Source of the DNA: Lineolata rhizophorae
Taxonomy: Eukaryota > Ascomycota > Dothideomycetes > Lineolatales > Lineolataceae
NCBI GenBank assembly: GCA_010093515.1
Contig: MU001686.1
Location: 124,001-188,000 of the forward strand
DNA: 64,000 nt
Direction: 5' to 3'
Shown here: positions 14,174 through 25,565 of the stretch, piece by piece
How positions within the stretch are numbered: position 1 is the first letter of the stretch
Layout: each line of letters begins with the position of its first letter
Translations under genes and position numbers: made by a program
The notes under the pieces: model-generated
What the model saw: only the letters and a program-made list of their open reading frames with translations
Told to the model about the DNA's origin: nothing
The model's database searches: none

Positions 14174-15403
14174 TTACCAAGCGCGGCGCGGCGCGCGCGC
14201 CTTGGGCGGCACCCGCAAGGCGGCCCTCTTCCCGACGGCCTGGATCTCCCCGTCCTGGCACTCGGTGCCGGCGGCCAGCCCCATGGGCACCGCGCAGCCA
14301 AAGTTGCACATGCCCCACTGGCCGTCGCCGGTGCAGACGATGGAGCCGTCGGCGTCGCAGGCCACGGCGCCGGCGGCGCAGTCGCCGCCGCCCGTCGACG
14401 GCGCGGGGCTGGCCGGCGCCGTGCCGGCCGGGGCCTGCGCCGCCGTCGTCGTGAGCACCACCGTCGTGAGCGAAGTCGCGCTGGGGCTGGCGGCCGGCGA
14501 CGAGGCCGCGGGCGACGAGGCTGCGGGCGACGAGGCCGCGGGGGCCGAGGCCACAGGAGTGGAGGCGGGGGCTTCGGTCGCGGCCGAAGACGCGCCGGGA
14601 GCGAAGACGCCGCCGGGGTTGGAGGCAGGCGTTGACGCGGCCGGGGCCGAGGTCGCGACCGGCGTGGACGAAGAGCCGTCGTCAGAGCCGCCCGTGGGCT
14701 CGGGGGCGCTGGTCTGGGCCGGGCAGTTGCCGACGAGGGCCGTGGCGAAGGAGTCGGGCGCGTTGGTCTCGACCGAGTCGCCCGGGTCGGGGAAGACGAA
14801 GTTCTCGCTCTCCGGGGTGTGGCATTGGTCCGGCGGCAGGTTGGCGACGAACATGTCGGGCAGCGAGTCGAAGAAGGACTCGTCCTCGTCGCTACCGGAC
14901 ACGTCGATAGGCGCGCAGTTCATGTACATCTCGCGGTTGCCGATCTTGTTGAACCAGGTCCAGGCTAGGGTGTACTGGCCGTTTGGCACGCCGTTGGGGA
15001 TGCTGAACTCGAACGTATCGGAACCCTCATCGGTGGGGTTGCCCGATAGGTTGCCATCGCTGTTGATGGGGCAGCCGCCGATGATGCTGTGGATCACTTT
15101 CCAGGTGCTGTCCGCGGTAGGCTCCTGGTCGAGAGTAATGCTAACCTGGCAGGAACCGCCGCCGTGAGTAGCACCACCCTGGAAGGCCAAGGTCTGCGGA
15201 GAATCCACGGCCATCGAGTTCATCGTCGAGACGTCGTAGACACCGGCACGCTGCTTGCACGGGAAGTCGGAACCTGAGGTCTCCAAGGGGCTGTTGTTGA
15301 GAGTGTCGACGCCGTAGGGGACGGGAGACCTCATCGTCATGTGGCCATTGGCATAAGTGAAGAGGCTGGCAATAACAGCCGCGAAAACAGATCGTGAATG
15401 CAT
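14174..15403 (-). CDS. AA11-type lytic polysaccharide monooxygenase
   Basis: Secreted copper enzyme expected to cleave chitin oxidatively. Intronless, 409 residues. The signal peptide ends at Gly20, so the mature protein starts with His21, the first histidine-brace ligand. The second is His80 in THGGGSCQ. The buried axial region NREMYMNCA and the segments SGSDFPCKQRAGVY and TLAWTWFNKIGNR are family hallmarks. Residues about 230-330 are a Ser/Ala/Pro/Thr linker with SPAAS repeats. The last 80 residues hold a Cys-rich module (DCAAGAVACDADG, WGMCNFGC) resembling the X278 chitin-binding module often attached to AA11, and a basic tail. The AA11 assignment is from family knowledge. A long antisense frame at 13944-15167 is its shadow. 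Confidence 0.9.
   Translation of the reverse strand: MHSRSVFAAVIASLFTYANGHMTMRSPVPYGVDTLNNSPLETSGSDFPCKQRAGVYDVSTMNSMAVDSPQTLAFQGGATHGGGSCQVSITLDQEPTADSTWKVIHSIIGGCPINSDGNLSGNPTDEGSDTFEFSIPNGVPNGQYTLAWTWFNKIGNREMYMNCAPIDVSGSDEDESFFDSLPDMFVANLPPDQCHTPESENFVFPDPGDSVETNAPDSFATALVGNCPAQTSAPEPTGGSDDGSSSTPVATSAPAASTPASNPGGVFAPGASSAATEAPASTPVASAPAASSPAASSPAASSPAASPSATSLTTVVLTTTAAQAPAGTAPASPAPSTGGGDCAAGAVACDADGSIVCTGDGQWGMCNFGCAVPMGLAAGTECQDGEIQAVGKRAALRVPPKARAPRRAW
14496..14540. repeat. 15-bp repeat in LPMO linker
   Basis: Three near-identical 15-bp units in the linker-coding part, giving three SPAAS-type pentapeptides. Likely prone to length change. Confidence 0.8.
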
Positions 15404-18400
15404 GGTTGCTTTTGGTTGATCGTAAAGGACCGTGGTGTGAGATCCGAGCCTTCGGATGCTGAGAAATCGCTAGTCCAGCTCGCGATGCGTAGACTCTTGG
15501 AGGGATGAACAGAGGTTCGTCTGGAACAACAGACGAATTGATTGACGAGGAAGCGTATAGCTTGTCGAAGAGACGGCAAGAAGATGGTATGAGCACTTGG
15601 CTGTTCACTCAATTGTCTTCGCTCTCCGGGATGCCGAAGTTCAGCAAAGGAACGTGGAAGCTCGAGAATTTCACAGAAATTCCTGTCTAAGGAGGGTCGT
15701 GTTCTGCCACAGGCAAGAACAGAAGCAAAAGAAGAACAAGATATGAACAAAAGGGAAGACCCAAGGGAACGGGTATGAAAGTCAACCAACTGCTGAACAG
15801 TGAGGGAGAAAAGTTCCATCTCGAAGGGGGCAGGAGGTGCCATTTATGTCCCGGGAGTACAAGCGGTTTGAGAGACCCCGGGCGATTCTCCCTGAGGTCT
15901 AAGCTTTGCAAACACCCTGTCCAGCTGCAAGGCACCGTGCACCCGCTTGCTCGCCACGGCGGACTCGCGCCACAGAGGGGCCGAAAGAAGCTGTCGTCGT
16001 GAGCGGGCGTTTCCATGCGGGCGTTTGGCATTGCCGCCGTCCTAGCCATTCGGGGGCACCAGAGCGAAGAGATTCGAAATTTGGGTGACGGACGGGTCGC
16101 CGGATGACGGCGACCATTGGCGGGAACGGCTGCGAACGGGCTTGTTTCGAAACCGCCAGCTTGCGGAGGAGCGAGTCCGGCGCGGAGGAGGGCGAGGGTC
16201 GATGGATGCAAGCCCTGCAAGCCCCGGCGTGCCCCTATCGATAGCCTCCTCTCCAGCCGGGCCATCCCTGGCCCGCGTGCCCCTGGGCCCTGTGCCTGCC
16301 GATCCCGCCGCCGCCTCAGCGGCCCATCGACCCACGCCGGCCACACGCCACCGTCGCTCTGGCCAGCGCGACGACAGACCAGCGTTTGCTCCGGAAAGCG
16401 GCTGCGCGGTTTGTCGACTGGCCAAGACGAGCTGCACAGGAGAATCGCCCGGCCGCCGGCTCCACCGCGAGCCGTGACCTCGTACGCGTCCTGCGCCGCC
16501 CCCGAACGAGTCGACTCGATCGCCGCCGGCCGGGGCCTCTGCCGGACTCCGCACTTAGTAACCAGCCCGTAAGCCCGCGTCCGGCGCCCGCATTGCCGTC
16601 ACGACGCAGGAGATCGGACGGGTAAAGGTGCCCAGCGCGCAGCCGCGTCGGAGCGGCAGGCCGCTGAGGTCGAGCCGACTGGTCGAGCGCACGCGCCTAT
16701 CGGCACGCCAATCACGGCGAGCAGCGGCCCACGCCAGCATTCCCTCCCCGCCCAGTCCGCTCCACCCCCTGTCGGTGAAACCCCGCCCTGTTTCATCTTC
16801 ACGATGGCTCTTCGCTTGCCCGCCGTCGGCCTGCGGGCACAAGTCCGACATGACATCGAAATCCCTTTTTTTGGGGGGGTGCGTTGTGCGCCACACCAAG
16901 CGCGACTCTTGTCTTCGCCAAGCGTCCGCTTTTGTTTATGTGCGCTCTGCGCAACTCATCGGGTGACGGTTACGAGCCGATCTCGAGAAACGTCGACGGC
17001 CGCCCCGCCCAGAAGGCTAGAGCTGCCCGTTCTAGCCAGCGCTTTCCAGGGATCCGTCTGCTGAGACGGCGGGCGCCGCCGACGCGGCCGCTTCGGCGCG
17101 GGCGAGGAGAGCCTCAGGGACCAGCAAGATTTCGAGCAATCAGCATCGCCCGTCCCGCTCCGTACCTTGCATGAAAAGGCCGCTGGGCCAAGCACACCCC
17201 TGCGAGGTCCCCGAGCTGCGCTCAGGAGAAGACACCGAGTCAAGCGGCGGCTCATCCGGACGTCTCCGCCACTCATCCTCTCCCGACGACCTTTTGGTCG
17301 GGCGAGGAGGGATCGCGCTGCCGTCCCGAGCGAATCAGCTGGTCCGCCCGAGTTGCGCCCTAGGGGCGGCTGGGCCAGCCGGCAAGCCACAACCGCCGTC
17401 GGGACCTCGCTCCACGGCCTAGATCAGATCCTCGTCCCCCATTCGGCGCCAACGTGCCCCTGTGAATTGCGACGACGCTGCCAGCTGGAGACTAGACTTG
17501 CCTGCTCTGCAGCCGCAGAAATCGTTGCCTCCCTGAGAAGCAGATCGTTTATGCGTTGGTGTAAACGTCGCGACGGCCGTTTATTATCCAGGGTTTCACG
17601 CCTTCAGCCGGATCGCAAAGTTCAAGCTCAGCCCGTGCTTGTGTGGCTGTGAACGTCCGAATACGACAGCAAAGCATGAAGTGGCGCCCTACAAACCTTT
17701 ACTGGGCAAGTCCCAATACTCCTCTAACTTTGTTCTCGCAGAAGCGGGCAGAATTGGAGGAGACGCATCGTTGAGAGTCAGGTTATGCTCACGATCTCAG
17801 GTTGGAGTGCGTGTGCCCGGGTGATGAATCGTACTCTTCACCGTTACGGAGGACGCGTATGTGGCGGACCGTTGTTGCCACTTGATTTCTTGGTGAGAAG
17901 CAATTTTCTCTCGTAAATGGGTGCGCATCGGATGTTCAGCGCATGTATTGGTTACTATTGCGAACGGTCCCAGTAAAGAAGATTGAGCTCGCTTCCTTGG
18001 AGTTGATCAGTACAGGATCCTGTCTTCGCGGGCCAGACTCCACACTGGTCGAGGTTTCACTTCGTACAAGAAGATTTCGGTCGGCGTTGGGGATGATCCA
18101 GCGGAGGTCTATCCTTTCGAGGAAACTGTCAATCCAGATTGGTCTGTGCAAACAGACGGAACACACATTGCTGTGCCGCGTTGCTCTCAGTTGTGACGCG
18201 GCAGGTCGTGACGCTCCGTTTCGTTTGGTCCACAGAGTTATTGCCTGGCAGACAACGCTCTTGGCTCAGTGCAACTTAGAAACGGAAAAGAGACGAAAAG
18301 ACAGCACGGACGCAATCATAAAAGATGAGATATTATTTCTTTCCGCCGTGAGGTGGCCGGACTTGGAGCTAGCCTCTGCAGCTGCAAGGCTACCTGGCGA

Positions 18401-19261
18401 CTGTGCTCGAGAAGATCGTCGGGTTCGGAAGGTAGCGCAAGTCATTGGCGAAAAGCGCCCACGGGGCGCACTGACGGGAAGTAGAAGATGCCGCGCTATC
18501 ACATCCTGGCGCACTTGAACTTGGGGTTCGCTGGCAGAACGGATGGTTGGCGCCCGAGCGCCTCATGAACTGCGCATGTTTCACAGGATCTTGCTTTCGC
18601 TCTCGGCGGCTCTGCGCCGTCAGCACAACCTCGCGCGTAGACGCAGCCAGGCGCCAACGCGGATTCAAGCTTTTTGGGGCCATGTGTTGGGAAGCAAGCC
18701 GAATGGGTCGAGAACGAAGCGAGACTAGAAGAGCGACCCACTTCGGCGAGGACTTGTGCGTTGGAGAAAAAGATTGGTTGGCAAGGCGGCCCCTTCAATC
18801 TTGGTGTTGCGAGCGTCCTTCGTGGGGTAGTGTTTCGACACGCTCATTGGTCAAGGCCGCATGGTGTTTCAAACAGGCACCTTCTCCACTGAGAAGGAAT
18901 TGCGACTGAACAATTCACTTCTCGCGAACATCGGTTTCACAGATAGCGAGGAGCGGGACGGCTTGGCTCAGTCATCAGTGTTGTGTGCAACGGGCCCGAA
19001 ATGCGTTTACGTACTATGCTACGATAGGACACCGTCTTTTCATTCATGAGACCGAGCCTGGCAATTCTCTCGCCGACCAGTCCCGGCTTCCCAACCACGC
19101 GTCCGCGGAGTAGCCACTCCACATTGAAACTATCGCAAACTCGGTGATAATCTCCGAGAAACTTCAAGCCCAGCTTTCTCCATCTCATGATCGTCTTGCT
19201 TTGCTCTTGATTGAAGAGTTGTTCTGAGCATGTTGTTCCCACCGCTCGCATCGTCGCTCCT
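15404..19261. other. 3.9-kb gene-free stretch
   Basis: Upstream of the LPMO and downstream of the DUF3433 gene. The part from about 15.9 to 17.6 kb is GC-rich and open in several frames on both strands at once, which is compositional. From 17.6 kb the composition is more even, with a 191-codon plus frame at 17943-18518 that shows no domain, signal peptide or membrane span. I found no RNA gene or mobile element. Confidence 0.5.
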
Positions 19262-22200
19262 TCAACTCTTGCTCCCGAGTGTTGTGTCCGAGTCCGACTT
19301 TTTCCAACTCCACATCTTCCTTCCACCCAACTGCGATGTTGGCCGAACAAACGGCTGCCTCTCTATGCCAATATGTACCCTTCCATCCGCACCCACATAC
19401 GCTCCGTATCCATATTTATGGTCCATGGAATTCAGTAATCTCGAACGTTCGCGTTTCGTCAGGCCAGCCGTCCCTTTCAAATCCTCCACTGCCTTGCTAG
19501 ACGAGAATGTCGCGATTATCGATGCCATAGTGGTGGGGAGCCGAGGCAAAAACCGACCTGGGCGTTTCAGGTACAAAGCAACAGCGACTACGGCGTATAC
19601 GGAGAGAATCACTTCTGACAGGATAAACATAGGCGTCGAGATGAACAGGCGCTCTTGGTGGGTAAATGTTGTGCCCTGAAGGGTTAACGCGGACGATGAC
19701 TCCGCCCGGACAAACAGCTTCTGAGACTTGTCACCTAGGAAGACGGCGAATAATTCCTCATACAAGTCTTCGACTGGTTTCGCCGTTGATTCGAACGATG
19801 GCGGTGGCGTAGTTGGGTCGAGAAGTCGAGACTCGTTGTTGGCAGCCGCGATCAAGTAGTTGTACATTTCGGATGCAAAAGTATCGTTATGCCAAGAAGG
19901 TATTGTCCCCCTGGCGTCGAGGGTGTCCGTCGCAGGCCTAGTCCTTAAGATTCTGTTGAATTGCTTGATTAAATCGGGGGGTTGGAGGTCGAAAAAGCGG
20001 GCTATGTCCGAAAAGTATTCCAACATCTTCGCTTGGACAACGTGATTCGAATCATCCACAGTCACGTCTGCCGAACCTACGACCACGTTCGGTATGCATG
20101 CCAATACCGTGGCGTCTTCCTCCCTGATCGTTCCGTTGTAGCGACATGCATCCGGCCCATTCCCGCGGAGCCACGCAGCCGTGATGACGCTTTGGCAGAA
20201 GGCATCATCGTCTCGACCTGGGCTTTCCGAAACTCCGCCCGGCTCGACTATTTCCAAAGCTATGGGGCCAGTGGGACAATCGGCCCCCCCTTCCTCCTGG
20301 AGTAACATTGTGACATTGTCTCTGCACGATACCGTGCCTTCGGCTCCCAGATCGACTGTGATTGAAATGTTCGTGTGTTTTGCGCTCACCGAACTGCCAA
20401 ACTCGTTCGGCGACACTATGAAACCGTCATCGTGCTGGATGGTATAAGAATTCTCAGTGCTAGGTTTGAGTTCTCGACACTCCATACGGACACCAAAAGC
20501 AGTGGTTGTTGCACGCCGCGTCGAACGACTCGCAGGCGATTCGTCTTGCGTGAACGGCAAATAGAAGAACTTCTTGTCTGTCCATTGCGGCAACAGAGCG
20601 CCGGAAGTGAGATTGCCCCTCACATAGTAGAATTGGTCCAAGCTGCCATTTGCGGGGGCCAAGTTCTCGCTATTCGCTACACGCGGAAGCAAAGACTGCG
20701 TGAAGTTAGAGGCAGCAGGAACGGCGTGCCCTCCAACAAAGAACAGTCCGCTGAACGCAATCGCAAGTATATTCGCGAGTAGGGCCATCCCGCAAACTAC
20801 AGCGAGCAACAGGCATCCTGACCGTAGCGCTTTCCAGAATACTAGTTGTGGCGGAAGAGAAGTGGAATCAAGTGCGATTGATCGTCGTGCCCTAGCTCTG
20901 CCAGTTCGAAGCTGTTCGAATGGCTGCAGGAGACAAATAAGACGGTTGATAACGACCCAAATTGGTTCCAGAAATGTCGCGACTGCCAGCGGGAGGTAGT
21001 TCGTAAGGAGTTGTTTGACGAAGTCGTTTCCAGGCGGCTGAAGCAACCCTACCTATACTTAGCGCGAATTTGTGTAAGTTCGAATGGGGCAAAAGACTTA
21101 CCATGCGGCCTAGCCTTTGTGAAGAGTACAGCTAGACCGATAATCAAGAGGAAGAGCGTACTGCAGAATACGACTGCAGTGACAGTTCGAAGCTCCATAA
21201 CGCGAATCCCCTGTTTCTCCTGCGACTTCATGGGTAGAGCAGACCGTATTCCCTTGATCGCCGAACTGAATCGGCTATCAGCTAGTTCATCCGTCGCATT
21301 TTCCTCGTCGTCGGATGGGACCTGAACCATGACACTCTTCTTGCCATCATACTCCAACTTAAACCTTTTCTTCCCAATGGCTTTGCCAATTTCCTCATCT
21401 GTGGAAGTGTCAAGTCGATCAAAGTGGCGGAGAAGATCGTCGCTGTCTGCTGTGAGAGACATCATCGCAGCAATGGTGGCAGGATCCGAATGAAGCTTCC
21501 GAGGCCTTGTCCAGGAAAGGAATAGAAGGGCGGCGGCAAGTGAAGCCACAGCTGCCAGCAGAACCTCGGACAAGTACGTAAAAGCCGGCACGACTACCAC
21601 GGCCTGAATTGTGGTTTCACGAACTCCGTCCACCGTCTCCATCTCTGTGAAGTTGCCATCAAGGATGTCCACCATGAGGCGTGCAAACAACATTTTGTAG
21701 GCTGAACCGAAGGCGTTGCCAAGGGTGGTTGGGTCAAGGTAGTCCTCCAATGGACGTGGGTATGAGCCGACTGCAATCCCAACCATGTAATGGATGCCAA
21801 TGCCCAGCCAATCTAGAGTGATATTCATGTCTGACATGCGGTCGCCTTGGTCGGGCCATGTGGGAATAGGCATTTCGCCCCGGACCTGCTGCCTCTGTCG
21901 CCGAGCATTGGTTTGTGCTTCGAACGTAGTCCTGCTGAACATTTCTTCCGGAACAACGCGTTTTGGCCCTTTTGGGGTAGTCGCGATGACCTTGTCATCT
22001 GGAAGAAGCACTGTCGTTTCGATGTCTTGCTCGTAGTATTCAAGTTCGCAAAAGACAGCTGTTGGTCTTTTGGGTGAGTCTTCTTCGTGGATCTTGTTCT
22101 GGGTGAAAGTAGCAAGAAACGTATTGGAAGCATTCTTCGGACAATACGTGGCGAGGTAGTAACTTGCCATACCATCCTCGTTATCGTATCCGGCGTAAAA

Positions 22201-23263
22201 TCCTGTGTACTTTCGGATTTGATCCAACTCTCTTCTTCCCATTGTGTCGTTGCCATCAGTGCCAAAAGGCATTGGCACTTGACAACCAGATGAGCTGAAC
22301 CATGCTAACGAGCCAGCATCTGTCCAATTGTCGACCCTAGCAGGCTCGCAAGTGACATCAGCGCCATAGCCGGGAATAGTCGCAGTCCATGTTTCATTGA
22401 TGCTGTTTTCGAATGATGAGGCGTTGGACCTGAAAGGTGAAAGGGCGAGCTCCCGAGTCATGTACGACGGTTCATCTTCTCCCAACCATGTCATCCCAAA
22501 AACGGAATAAGCATAAGTGGAATCCAATTTGTCCTGATCTGAAACTGGCAAAAAACTTTTTGATACTAGCATCGGTTCGGTGACATTTTGGGTGATGGTT
22601 TTTGTCGCAAATATACCTGCTTGTGAGGGAGTCAAGCCCCAGAACACAAGCACAATCGCCGACGACGCCCAAAAAACTGGCCAATGCCTTAAGGAGTGTT
22701 AGTCCATGAGACCAAAAATGGAATATGTGGTACAGTAAGGCTTGAAGAGTATGAAAGAACACAAACCTGTTTCGAACAGCCTTAATGGGAACAGAGGCGA
22801 TGAAATCAAAGGGATAATGAAGAAGTAAGGAGTCTTTCCCCAAAGCCCCATTCGGCTTTGAAAGCTGATGATAGGGTTCCAGTCGTTTCGTGTCGAGATC
22901 TACCCAACTCCAAAGGATGCTGTAAAGAACGGCAAGAATGGTGGGAAAATAGAGATAACTGAACGATCGACTCAACGGTAGGTAGTTGATGTCTGACGCG
23001 AAGATTATTCCTTGGTTCGATTGGCTCTCTTGGAGGATTAATTGTAGGATAATGATTAAGGCGATCGATACAATGATTACAGCAGCTAGCACTGGCGCTC
23101 GCAACGAAAATGGCTTCCATGGCTGAGGTACTCGCCCTGCAATTGTTAGAGGTGTGAATTAGTGTAGGTCATTGGATTGATTCGAAAAACGCCAACCTTT
23201 TCTTCTGGAGGCGAAGGACACGGGATTCTGGTTATTAGAAACATCGGACTGCGGCGAGTCCAT
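19262..23263 (-). CDS. DUF3433 multispan membrane protein
   Basis: Large fungal membrane protein of unknown function. Four exons: 23197-23263, 22767-23136, 21102-22687 and 19262-21048, phases consistent, 1269 residues, normal for the family. The DUF3433 pattern is present twice: a short cytosolic PWKPFSLR segment, hydrophobic spans, a long N-glycosylation-rich outer loop (many NxS/T), then further spans. Spans are visible around VLAAVIIVSIALIIILQ, VFWASSAIVLVFWG, AVVVVPAFTYLSEVLLAAV, VVFCSTLFLLIIGLAVLF and FILSEVILSVYAVVAVALYL. The first intron uses an unusual GTTGGC donor and is accepted because phase and protein both continue. The N-terminal 22 residues are Ser/Asn-rich and rest on that intron. 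Confidence 0.82.
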
Positions 23264-24535
23264 CTACGCCTCGTGTTGCCACAGAATGTAATAGAATATT
23301 ACGAGGAAAACAGCTTTCGCCCGCGAAAGCAAGCGCAAAGAACATACAAACTCAAGCGCAATAACACAAGAGAAGCAAGTCGCACAATCCGCGCTCAGCA
23401 GCGCGGTCGCAGCATTTTGAAGTTCATTCTCCAGTGGCACAGCAGCGCCTCATTAAGCGCCACCTATCCGGCCAAGCGCTCCCTGATTCGTCGGTCTAAT
23501 AATACTCAGATTTCAACGCTGCAGGCGCCGGGATCTTCAGACACCTTCATGGCTCCAACGGTTTGCGAACTCACGACATGTTCATCTCTAGTCAATGCGT
23601 GCTGTGTTCATGTGTTTTCTTGTTTCCAGAGCAAGTCCAAAACTGCGAGTTGCCGTAGTCGATGAAGGAATCATCACTCCTAGTTTGTCTGCAAAGACGC
23701 TATACATAGTAGTCTGTAGAAGTAGAATAGAGAGCCACTTCACCTCTTTGTCCCCAGAAAATCCATACTCAAGTGCACGAACCATCCCGCATATTCAATG
23801 GGACCAACGCGTCGCGCGTTGCTGTGCCGCCCTCGCGTTTGTCGAGGAGCTCGGATAGAACGACACGAGATTGGGGGATAGGATGGGTCGCGCGGTTCGA
23901 TCCGTCGCAGGGACCATCCGCCAGACGGCCCGGCCGCTATCATGGTGGTTATGTAATCGCTGTCTCCACACACTACGTAGGCAACATCACGGTAGTTGGT
24001 GGTCTACTATTGGAATGGGGATATACATTGATCTCGTCAAAGTCATACTTACGTCCAGAACTCTAAGTGAGAACAATCTCGGGAGTAACAATTTGGCACA
24101 TTACAGTGCCAAAGTCCAATCCTGCCTAACCCCTACTACCCACACCCCCCAAAATGCGAATCATAAAAATAAAAGCCAGGTTCTTTGCCTTGCCATGTCT
24201 ACATACATGCACGCTCACCCATCACCCATCATCCAACAAGCCATACACAGACGGGCCGGACATACCTTCTCGCCGCGCATTTCTACTGCTGTCCCTTTCC
24301 ATTCCGTTCCTCTCTACCCATGAAAATAATAAGTCTTGACTTCATGCCCAAACTGACCGGCACATTTTACACAACTCTTCTCTTCCGATACACAGCACCC
24401 ACGGACCGGGCGGCTAGTCATTCCCTAGCTTACTTTCCACCGGGCACATTGGCCCCATCTCGCATCTCCCATAAGAATAAGTAACCCCCAACGTCATACT
24501 CACACTCCAGCCCTTCCATCGCTCCATTCCCCCGA
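23264..24535. other. Intergenic, no gene seen
   Basis: Promoter side of the DUF3433 gene and 3' side of the small gene ending at 24536. Short Ser/Thr/His-rich frames only. Confidence 0.5.
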
Positions 24536-25565
24536 TTACTCTGCCCTCCCAAACCCTCCACACCTTACGCCGCAGCCCCACGTCCACATCCCTTCCACTC
24601 CCATCCAGCCCCTTCCCCAAACCCCATACACCTCTCCATCATCCTCCCCGAACTTCTCCATCTCATCGAATTTCCCGTCCTCGCCGAAAACCACCACGTA
24701 GAACCTTCGCGCGTTCCTGACCCAAAAAATATCCACATTCGTCCTCGTACGCCACGTTGCAAAGCACGGGAACGTCCGGGTCGCGGTGTCTACATGCGGC
24801 GCTCCACGTAAGCAGTCTCTGATCTGTGGCAGAAAAAAAGACCAGGCGGGGGAGGAGAGAAGAGGGGAAGAATGACGAGGCGCGAAGGACGGCGAACGAG
24901 GGCGGGTGGACCGACATAGACGGCCGAAGTGCTAGTTGAAACAACTTGAGTACAGGCAAGCAGAGCAGAGATGCATGGACAGGAGCAAGAATGCGCAGGG
25001 CTGCGTAGAGTAGAGTAGAGCGACGGAAACCGCATGAAGGCAAACAAACCCGAGCGTACTGATGGCAAAGAGACCCCGGACAGACTGGCGGGTAGCATAA
25101 TGTAGTAACGCAAAGCAAAAGAAAACAGGCATGAGAACCCCATTACGCCCACAAACAGCCCCGCCTACAGTCCCCTTCTCAGAGCTAAAACAGGGGGAAC
25201 GAGCGAACCTGCATGGAATTGAAGGAGAAGGAAAATGATGCCCAGAATGAATTACCGACTTACGTGCGGCCTCAGCCAGCCCAACAACCCTAAAAGCAAG
25301 ATGAAAAAGCAGATAGCACCAACCGCCCAACCGCCTCACAATGAAAACAGAAATGAAAAAAAGGGAGAACAAGGCTTTCGGATCATAGGGGCCTGAAAGA
25401 TGAATGAAAAGTGGGGAATGTGACAGTACCATCAATGACAACATGTGCGCCGAGCATATGCAAATGAGGAGCGGTCGGGCCAAGCTCGACCGAGCTGGAA
25501 GGCTCGTCGGGGAAATTATCGGCTGAAGCCATTGGAGAAGGCTTCCGAGGTGGCATAGCGCGCAT
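24536..25565 (-). CDS. Hypothetical protein overlapping Gid7 exon
   Basis: Proposed two-exon gene: 25430-25565 and 24536-24789, with a 640-nt intron (donor GTACTG, acceptor ATGTAG, phase 1), 129 residues. The first exon reads MRAMPPRKPSPMASADNF then PDEPSSSVELGPTAP and HLHMLGAHVVID. The second reads ATRTFPCFATWR, VDIFWVRNARRFYVVVFGED and an acidic-aromatic tail ending CGGFGRAE. Both look coding by amino-acid balance. The start codon lies inside the last coding exon of Gid7 in another frame. I do not recognise the family. The long intron and the overlap make the model uncertain; each exon could belong to a different transcript. Confidence 0.4.

Noticed and set aside
13944-15167. 407-codon plus-strand open frame
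   Set aside because: It is antisense to the AA11 LPMO. The Ala/Gly/Val-rich product mirrors the Ser/Ala/Pro linker, and the minus-strand protein has clear motifs.
16085-17652. Several overlapping frames of 80-160 codons on both strands
   Set aside because: GC-rich DNA removes stops in all frames. The products are Arg/Pro/Ala-rich with no motifs and no consistent splice model.
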